A stretch of DNA of 48,212 nucleotides from J084 sp964471405 (lineage in GTDB: Bacteria > Pseudomonadota > Alphaproteobacteria > Sphingomonadales > Rhodothalassiaceae), in contig CAYYGH010000011.1 of the NCBI GenBank assembly GCA_964471405.1, forward strand, positions 1 through 48,212. The letters run 5' to 3'. The translations under genes and the position numbers were made by a program. Position 1 is the stretch's first letter; each line of letters opens with the position of its first letter. The notes under the pieces are model-generated. The model ran no database searches, had not been told where the DNA came from, and saw only the letters and a program-made list of their open reading frames with translations. Below, piece by piece: positions 43,101 to 48,212 of this stretch.

Positions 43101-43861
43101 CACTTGCCGTGCGGATCATCCCCTGCCTCGACGTCGATCATGGCCGGGTCGTGAAGGGCGTCCGCTTCCAGGAGCTCAAGGATGCCGGTGATCCGGTCGA
43201 ACAGGCGCGCCTTTATGATGAAGAGGGCGCGGACGAGCTCTGCTTTCTGGACATCTCCGCCAGCCACGAGGGCCGCGAAACCCTGCTCGATGTGGTCTCA
43301 CGCACCGCTGATGTCTGTTTCATGCCGCTGACGGTGGGCGGCGGCGTGCGCCGGGTTGAGGATGTCCGGCGCCTGCTGCTGGCCGGAGCCGACAAGGTGG
43401 CGGTCAACACCGCAGCTGCCGAGGATCCCGCCGTGATCAGCGAAATGGCAAACCGGTTTGGAAGCCAGTGCATCGTCGCCGCCATCGATGCCCGCAAGGA
43501 AGGGGAAGACTGGCGCGTCTACACCCATGGCGGCCGGCGTGCGACCCCCTGGTTTGCGCCCGTGCTTGCTGAAGAGCTTGTCCGCCGGGGCGCCGGCGAG
43601 ATTCTGCTGACCTCCATGGACCGGGACGGCACACGATCCGGATTCGACATCGCCCTTCTGCGGGCCGTGGGTGCCCGGGTGAATGTCCCGGTGATCGCCT
43701 CCGGCGGCGTCGGCACCATCGATCACATGATTGCCGGTGTGCGCGAGGGGGGCGCTTCTGCGGTGCTGGCTGCGTCCATTTTCCATTTCGGCGAGATCCG
43801 CATTGCAACCGTCAAGAAGGCTATGGCAGAGGCCGGAATTCCGGTAAGATATCCGTCATGA
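43097..43861 (+). CDS. hisF: Imidazole glycerol phosphate synthase cyclase subunit
   Basis: A 254-residue TIM barrel that closes the imidazole ring using ammonia from HisH and releases AICAR. RIIPCLDVDHGRVVKGVRF holds the first catalytic Asp. LTVGGGVR and the SMDRDGTRSGFD loop are present, and the second catalytic Asp is in VAAIDARKE. It starts at GTG 43097, overlapping the hisA stop (GTGA), and itself overlaps hisE (ATGA). Confidence 0.97.
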   Translation: MTLAVRIIPCLDVDHGRVVKGVRFQELKDAGDPVEQARLYDEEGADELCFLDISASHEGRETLLDVVSRTADVCFMPLTVGGGVRRVEDVRRLLLAGADKVAVNTAAAEDPAVISEMANRFGSQCIVAAIDARKEGEDWRVYTHGGRRATPWFAPVLAEELVRRGAGEILLTSMDRDGTRSGFDIALLRAVGARVNVPVIASGGVGTIDHMIAGVREGGASAVLAASIFHFGEIRIATVKKAMAEAGIPVRYPS

Positions 43862-44193
43862 CCGATGAAAATGACATCCTTGCCCGGCTTGTCGCCGTCA
43901 TCCGCAGCCGCCGCGGAGGCGACCCGCAGACGAGCTATGTGGCCCGCCTGCTTGCGGCCGAGCGCGCCCATACGGCCCGCAAGTTCGGGGAAGAGGCGAT
44001 CGAGCTCGTGACCGCCGCCTTGGCCGGTGATCGCTCGGCACAGGTGGCCGAGGCGGCGGATGCGGTCTTTCACCTGCTCGTTCTGCTGGAAGCCCTGGAT
44101 GTCGGCTGGGAAGAGGTTCTGGCAGAACTTGCCCGCCGGGAAGGGACAAGCGGCATCACGGAAAAGCAGGCCCGGCAGGCCGAGAAATTCTGA
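43858..44193 (+). CDS. hisE: Phosphoribosyl-ATP pyrophosphohydrolase
   Basis: A 111-residue all-helical MazG-like enzyme that removes pyrophosphate from phosphoribosyl-ATP, the second histidine step. SYVARLLAAERAHTARKFGEEAIEL and AADAVFHLLVLLEA show the metal-binding Glu/Asp pattern. It is separate from HisI, which is not in the window. It is the last gene of the operon and converges on the epimerase gene. Confidence 0.95.
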   Translation: MTDENDILARLVAVIRSRRGGDPQTSYVARLLAAERAHTARKFGEEAIELVTAALAGDRSAQVAEAADAVFHLLVLLEALDVGWEEVLAELARREGTSGITEKQARQAEKF

Positions 44194-44271
44194 TTCCTCC
44201 TCTTCTCCGACCGCGTCCATGCCCCCGTGCAAGCCCGCCACCGGGATATGGCCAGTGGTCAGCAAGTCCCG

Positions 44272-45285
44272 CTACACCCCGTAGAAGGCCCGGTACCAGG
44301 CCACGAAGCGGGGGATGCCTTCCTCGATCGGCGTAGAGGGCTCAAAGCCGATCCAGTCCTTGAGCCGCGCGACATCGGCGAAGGTCGCCGGCACATCGCC
44401 GGGCTGCATGGGCTCGAGCCGCCGCTCGGCCCGGCGTCCGGTCGCCTCCTCGATCAGGGCGACGAAGCGCTCAAGCTCCACCGGCGTGTGGTTGCCGATG
44501 TTGAAGACGCGCCACGGAGCACTGGATGTAGCCGGGTCCGGGGCGGCCGGATCAAAGGCCGGATCGGGGGTTGCCGGCTTGAACACGCAGCGCACCACCG
44601 CCTCCGCCACATCATCGATGTAGGTGAAATCCCGCTTCATGCGCCCTTCGTTGTAGAGCGGGATGGAACGGCCTTCGAGGATCGCCTTCGTGAAGATGAA
44701 CAGCGCCATGTCCGGCCGCCCCCAGGGGCCGTAGACGGTAAAGAAGCGCAGGCCCGTTGTCGGCAGGCCGTAGAGATGGCTGTAGGTATGCGCCATCAGC
44801 TCGTTCGCCTTCTTGGTGGCGGCGTAAAGGCTGATGGGGTGGTCAATGTTGTCGCCTTCCGAGAACGGCATCCGGGTGTTGCCGCCATAGACCGAAGAGC
44901 TCGAGGCGTAGACGAGATGTCGCACCCCGTGATGCCTGCAGCCTTCGAGAATGTTCACGAAGCCGACGAGATTGGCGTCCACATAGGCGTGCGGGTTCCG
45001 GAGTGAATAGCGCACGCCGGCCTGGGCCGCGAGATGCACCACATGGGTAATGGGATATTCCGCAAAAAGACGGGACATGGCGGGACGATCCGCCACATCG
45101 CAGCGCAGAAAGGTGAAGCCGTCGTGCGGCTTGAGCCGCTCAAGCCGCGCCTCTTTCAGCGCCGGATCGTAGTAGTCGTTCAGATTGTCGATGCCGAGAA
45201 CCCGGTGACCGGCCTCCAGCAGCTTTTCTGCCACATGCATGCCGATGAAGCCGGCCGCCCCCGTGACCAGAATTGCGTCCGTCAC
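44272..45285 (-). CDS. UDP-glucuronate 4-epimerase-like NAD-dependent epimerase
   Basis: A 337-residue extended SDR with GAAGFIG at 9-15 and Tyr154/Lys158 in SLYAATKKANE. IDNLNDYYDPALKEARL and FFTVYGPWGRPDMALF are characteristic of UDP-glucuronate 4-epimerases, which make UDP-galacturonate. An Ala/Pro/Asp-rich insert near residue 245 is unusual. The GTG start at 45285 overlaps the stop of the upstream UDP-glucose dehydrogenase gene. That enzyme provides its substrate, so the two form a two-step path from UDP-glucose to UDP-galacturonate. Confidence 0.88.
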   Translation of the reverse strand: MTDAILVTGAAGFIGMHVAEKLLEAGHRVLGIDNLNDYYDPALKEARLERLKPHDGFTFLRCDVADRPAMSRLFAEYPITHVVHLAAQAGVRYSLRNPHAYVDANLVGFVNILEGCRHHGVRHLVYASSSSVYGGNTRMPFSEGDNIDHPISLYAATKKANELMAHTYSHLYGLPTTGLRFFTVYGPWGRPDMALFIFTKAILEGRSIPLYNEGRMKRDFTYIDDVAEAVVRCVFKPATPDPAFDPAAPDPATSSAPWRVFNIGNHTPVELERFVALIEEATGRRAERRLEPMQPGDVPATFADVARLKDWIGFEPSTPIEEGIPRFVAWYRAFYGV

Positions 45286-46691
45286 GACTTCATGTCCTCC
45301 CCTTGCGTCGGCTGGAGCGCCGACAGACCCTCGCTGCGCAGACGGACGGCAAGCCCATTGCGCCGGCCGATGCCGAAGCATGCGAAGCCGAGGTCATCGA
45401 GCAGCGCAGGGTCGTACTGATTGCGGCCGTCGAAGACAATCGGATGGCGCATCAGGGTCTTGAGCCGCCCCCAGTCCGGTGAACGGTAGAGCCGCCACTC
45501 GGTAGCCAGCACGATGGCGCTCGCACCTTCTGCTGCCTCATAGGGATCCTCCATGAGCCGGAGCACGCCGCTTTTGAACCACCCCTCCGGAAAGATGCGC
45601 TGTGCCGTCTCGGCGGCAGCGGGATCATGCGCGCGCACCTCGGCCCCGCCGGCGATCAGCGCATTCGCGATGTCGATCGCAGGCGCCTCGCGCATGTCGT
45701 CGGTCCCCGGCTTGAAGGCGAGCCCCCAGAGCGCAAAGCGCCGGCCCTTCAGATCATTGCCGAAGACCGCCCGGATGCGGGCGATGAAGGCGGCGCGCTG
45801 CTCGGCGTTGCGGGCGGCGACCGCCTCCAGCACGGCCGGGGTCAGATTGGCCTCGCGGGCGGTCGAGATCAGCGCCCGCACGTCCTTCGGAAAGCAGGAA
45901 CCGCCGAATCCCAGACCCGGATAGATGAAGTGGTAGCCGATGCGCGGATCCGCGCCGATGCCAAGCCGCACCGCCTCCACATCCACGTCCAGCCGGTCGC
46001 ACAGGCTTGCGATCTCGTTGATGAAGCTGATCTTGGTGGCCAGCATCGCGTTGGCTGCATATTTCGTCATTTCCGCCTCGCGGATGCCCATGTGGATGAT
46101 GCGCTCGTGGTTGCGTTGAAAAGGTGCATAAAGCCGGTGCAGCACCTCCCGCGCCTCCACGCTGGCCGTACCGATGACGATGCGGTCCGGCTTCATGAAG
46201 TCCTGAACGGCGGCACCCTCCTTCAGGAACTCCGGGTTGGAGGCAACCCACACAGGCATATCGAGACCGCGGGCCGCGATCTCTTCCTCCAGAATCCTTT
46301 TCACCCTGTCCGTCGTGCCGACAGGCACGGTGGACTTGGTCGCCACCACGGCCGGCCCTCTCAGATTCCGGCCGATCATGCGTGCGGCAGCCAGCACATG
46401 CTGGACATCGGCGGAACCGTCCTCATCAGCCGGGGTGCCGACTGCGATCAGCACCACCTCGGCACCGTCGAGACCTTCGGCATAGTCGGTCGTAAAAGCG
46501 AGGCGACCCGCGGCGAGATTGTCCGCCAGCAGCTGCGGCAGACCTGGCTCGTGGATCGGGCACCGGCCGGCCTTGAGTTTCGCTATCCGTTCCGCATCGA
46601 TGTCGATGCAGGCGACGTGGTTGCCGACGTCCGCCAGGCACGCGGCGGTCACCAGCCCCACATAGCCTGTACCGATGATTGCAACCCGCAT
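45282..46691 (-). CDS. ugd: UDP-glucose 6-dehydrogenase
   Basis: A 469-residue NAD-dependent enzyme that oxidises UDP-glucose to UDP-glucuronate. IIGTGYVGLVTAACLADVG binds NAD. PGLGFGGSCFPKD holds catalytic Cys266, and NAMLATKISFINEIA links the domains. The C-terminal domain includes LWGLAFKPGTDDMREAPA and FDGRNQYDP. The sequence fits UDP-glucose better than UDP-ManNAc dehydrogenases, though a UDP-GlcNAc 2-epimerase gene diverges from it. AGGCAGGAAA lies before ATG 46691. Confidence 0.94.
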   Translation of the reverse strand: MRVAIIGTGYVGLVTAACLADVGNHVACIDIDAERIAKLKAGRCPIHEPGLPQLLADNLAAGRLAFTTDYAEGLDGAEVVLIAVGTPADEDGSADVQHVLAAARMIGRNLRGPAVVATKSTVPVGTTDRVKRILEEEIAARGLDMPVWVASNPEFLKEGAAVQDFMKPDRIVIGTASVEAREVLHRLYAPFQRNHERIIHMGIREAEMTKYAANAMLATKISFINEIASLCDRLDVDVEAVRLGIGADPRIGYHFIYPGLGFGGSCFPKDVRALISTAREANLTPAVLEAVAARNAEQRAAFIARIRAVFGNDLKGRRFALWGLAFKPGTDDMREAPAIDIANALIAGGAEVRAHDPAAAETAQRIFPEGWFKSGVLRLMEDPYEAAEGASAIVLATEWRLYRSPDWGRLKTLMRHPIVFDGRNQYDPALLDDLGFACFGIGRRNGLAVRLRSEGLSALQPTQGEDMKS

Positions 46692-46719
46692 TGTTTTCCT
46701 GCCTATATTTATTTATATT
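46691..46719 (+). promoter_or_regulatory. Candidate promoter in an AT-rich island between ugd and the epimerase gene
   Basis: TTGTTT (46691-46696) and TATATT (46714-46719) are 17 bases apart on the plus strand and would drive the epimerase gene with a leader of about 190 bases. The stretch 46704-46722 contains only A and T, exceptional in this GC-rich sequence. It also lies just upstream of ugd, so it may serve both directions. Confidence 0.4.
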
Positions 46720-46917
46720 TAAGTTGCGACCTCTGATCACGCCCATGTAACCTGCCGGACTTAAAGCCCGATTCCCAGCACGAGGGCAAGCGAAAAAGCT
46801 CCCGCCTTCAACACCGTTCTCAGCGCGGTCTTGTCGCCGTTGGTCCGCACGGGTATTGTTCTGCCATGTGCGGGCGGGGGCCGGACAGGGGAGCAAGAAG
46901 GGGAGAGGGGGCGCAAC

Positions 46918-48057
46918 ATGGGGGCGCCGATCCGCACGCTTGTGGTGGTGGGCACGCGGCCGGAGGCGATCAAGCTTGCGCCCGTGATCCGGCGGCTTCG
47001 CGCCGATGACCGCTTCGTGCTCACCGTCTGCGCCACGGGTCAGCACCGCAGCCTGCTTGACGACGCGCTCACCGCCTTCGGGATCGAACCCGACGTCGAC
47101 CTCGACCTCATGACCCCGGACCAGCGGCCGGCAGTGCTGGCGGCGCGGGTGCTGAAGGCGCTCGACGGGCTGCTGGCCCGGCATCGGTTCGACCGGGTGC
47201 TGGTCCAGGGCGATACCGTGACGGCCCTGGCCGCCGCCGAGACCGCCTTCTACGCCCGCGTGCCTGTCGGACATGTGGAAGCCGGCTTGCGCAGCGGCGA
47301 CCTCGCCCGGCCCTTTCCCGAGGAAGCAAACCGCGCAATGGTGGCCCGCATTGCCGACCTGCATTTCGCGCCCACCGAGGAGGCGCGCAGCAATCTGCTG
47401 GCCGAGGGGGTGGACTGGCGGCGCATTCACGTCACCGGCAACACCGGTATCGATGCGCTGCTGATGACGGCCGAAGCCGTGCGCGGGTCGGATGTGTGCG
47501 ACCGCGACGATGTCGATGGTGCCTTGCGGCAGAAGCGCGGCCCAAACATGCGGCGGCGGCTGCTTGTCACCGCCCATCGGCGGGAGAACCTGGGTGACGG
47601 GCTTGCACGCATCTGCACAGCGCTGCGAAGCCTTGCCGAGCGCACGGACATCGAGATCGTCTGGCCCCTGCATCCCAATCCGGCCGTAAGCGGTGCCGTC
47701 CCGCCCCTTCTCGGCACCCACCCGCGCATCCGGCTGATCCAGCCGCCCGACTACCGCGCCTTCGTGCGGCTGCTGCTTCAGACCGATATCGTGCTCACCG
47801 ATTCGGGCGGGCTGCAGGAAGAGGCGCCGGCGCTGGGCAGGCCGGTGCTTGTGCTGCGGGAGACGACGGAGCGGCCGGAGGCCGTGGAGTCCGGCGCCGC
47901 CCGGCTAGTGGGCACGGATCCCGAACGCATCCTGAGCGAGGCGACGCGCCTGCTCGACGATCCGTCCGCCTACGCCGCCATGGCCCGCCCGCGCCTCATC
48001 TTCGGCGACGGCCGCGCCGCGGAGCGGATCGTGAAGGTGCTCGCGGGCGGTGAGTAA
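46918..48057 (+). CDS. wecB: UDP-N-acetylglucosamine 2-epimerase (non-hydrolysing)
   Basis: A 379-residue GT-B-like epimerase that converts UDP-GlcNAc to UDP-ManNAc for surface polysaccharides. GTRPEAIKLAPVI, GDTVTALAAAETAFY, GHVEAGLRSGD, TAHRRENLG and LTDSGGLQEEAPALG are the family signatures. ATG 46918 follows GGGGAGAGGGGG; a 29-codon longer frame lacks homology. With the neighbouring UDP-glucose dehydrogenase and epimerase it indicates a capsule, exopolysaccharide or O-antigen locus extending beyond the window. Confidence 0.93.
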   Translation: MGAPIRTLVVVGTRPEAIKLAPVIRRLRADDRFVLTVCATGQHRSLLDDALTAFGIEPDVDLDLMTPDQRPAVLAARVLKALDGLLARHRFDRVLVQGDTVTALAAAETAFYARVPVGHVEAGLRSGDLARPFPEEANRAMVARIADLHFAPTEEARSNLLAEGVDWRRIHVTGNTGIDALLMTAEAVRGSDVCDRDDVDGALRQKRGPNMRRRLLVTAHRRENLGDGLARICTALRSLAERTDIEIVWPLHPNPAVSGAVPPLLGTHPRIRLIQPPDYRAFVRLLLQTDIVLTDSGGLQEEAPALGRPVLVLRETTERPEAVESGAARLVGTDPERILSEATRLLDDPSAYAAMARPRLIFGDGRAAERIVKVLAGGE

Positions 48058-48144
48058 TCCGAGATCCAGACACCACCGACCCGGCTGGTCTGACCAGATC
48101 GGATCCCGGGGGGAGGCGGCCGGAACACGGCAGGGAAATCAGCC

Positions 48145-48212
48145 TTGGACACCACGGACCCACTGGGCGATGCGGCGGCGCCAGCGAGCGCCGGCAGCCA
48201 GACCGCGAAAAG
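48145..48212 (+). CDS. Possible start of a further gene, cut by the window edge
   Basis: A frame from TTG 48145 is open to the last base (22 codons), with AGGGAAA ahead of it. The visible residues are Ala/Asp/Ser-rich and not recognisable. The 87 bases before it contain the inverted repeat CTGGTC-T-GACCAG (48085-48097) without a U-tract. Evidence is weak. Confidence 0.25.
   Translation, partial: MDTTDPLGDAAAPASAGSQTAK

Overview
The window is a gene-dense, GC-rich chromosomal segment of a Gram-negative bacterium. I infer an alphaproteobacterium, order not determined. The basis is a hslV/hslU pair next to hisB-hisH-hisA-hisF-hisE, the sdhC-D-A-B order, glyQ-glyS followed by pyruvate phosphate dikinase, and an outer-membrane autotransporter. 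No phage, transposon, CRISPR array or plasmid function is visible. One 100-base run of N (2513-2612) marks an assembly gap inside a small repeat.

Layout: 1-2319 is the 3' part of an autotransporter gene with a terminator after it. 2945-4886 holds overlapping NAD-salvage genes pncB and pncA, followed by the flagellar export genes fliI and fliJ (5051-6926) and an opposing sirtuin gene (7040-7756). 8077-16334 runs forward: glyQ, glyS, ppdK, a GT4 glycosyltransferase, and prfB with its programmed +1 frameshift. 16377-17577 (minus) encodes a histidine-rich exported protein and a class I cytochrome c; the cytochrome gene diverges from a ferredoxin-reductase-type flavoprotein (17795-19057) across a region with two palindromes. 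tRNA-Arg(ACG) and tRNA-Ala(CGC) follow on the minus strand.

19569-25805 is a forward run: a small lipoprotein, pmbA, then a tightly packed set of a CysQ/IMPase-family phosphatase, a PAPS-type sulfotransferase, a paraoxonase-like lipoprotein and an HpnA-like extended SDR. This set is the best candidate for an undescribed pathway, because a sulfotransferase, the enzyme class that removes its PAP by-product, a lactonase/arylesterase fold and a lipid-type dehydrogenase/epimerase are arranged with stop/start overlaps. 25857-29759 (minus) is maoC-like, SDR, cupin, and a class A penicillin-binding protein. A DUF885 metallopeptidase-like protein and a small exported protein follow on the plus strand, then a DUF389 membrane protein on the minus strand.

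34150-38040 is the succinate dehydrogenase operon plus a small membrane protein. 38290-40214 (minus) is the HslUV protease. 40484-44193 is a histidine operon in which a GNAT acetyltransferase gene sits between hisH and hisA, with 4-base overlaps at every junction from hisH to hisE. The window ends with nucleotide-sugar genes: UDP-glucuronate epimerase and UDP-glucose dehydrogenase (minus) diverging from UDP-GlcNAc 2-epimerase (plus), which suggests a surface polysaccharide locus continuing beyond the edge.

All calls come from reading the sequence and recalled family knowledge; no database search was made.
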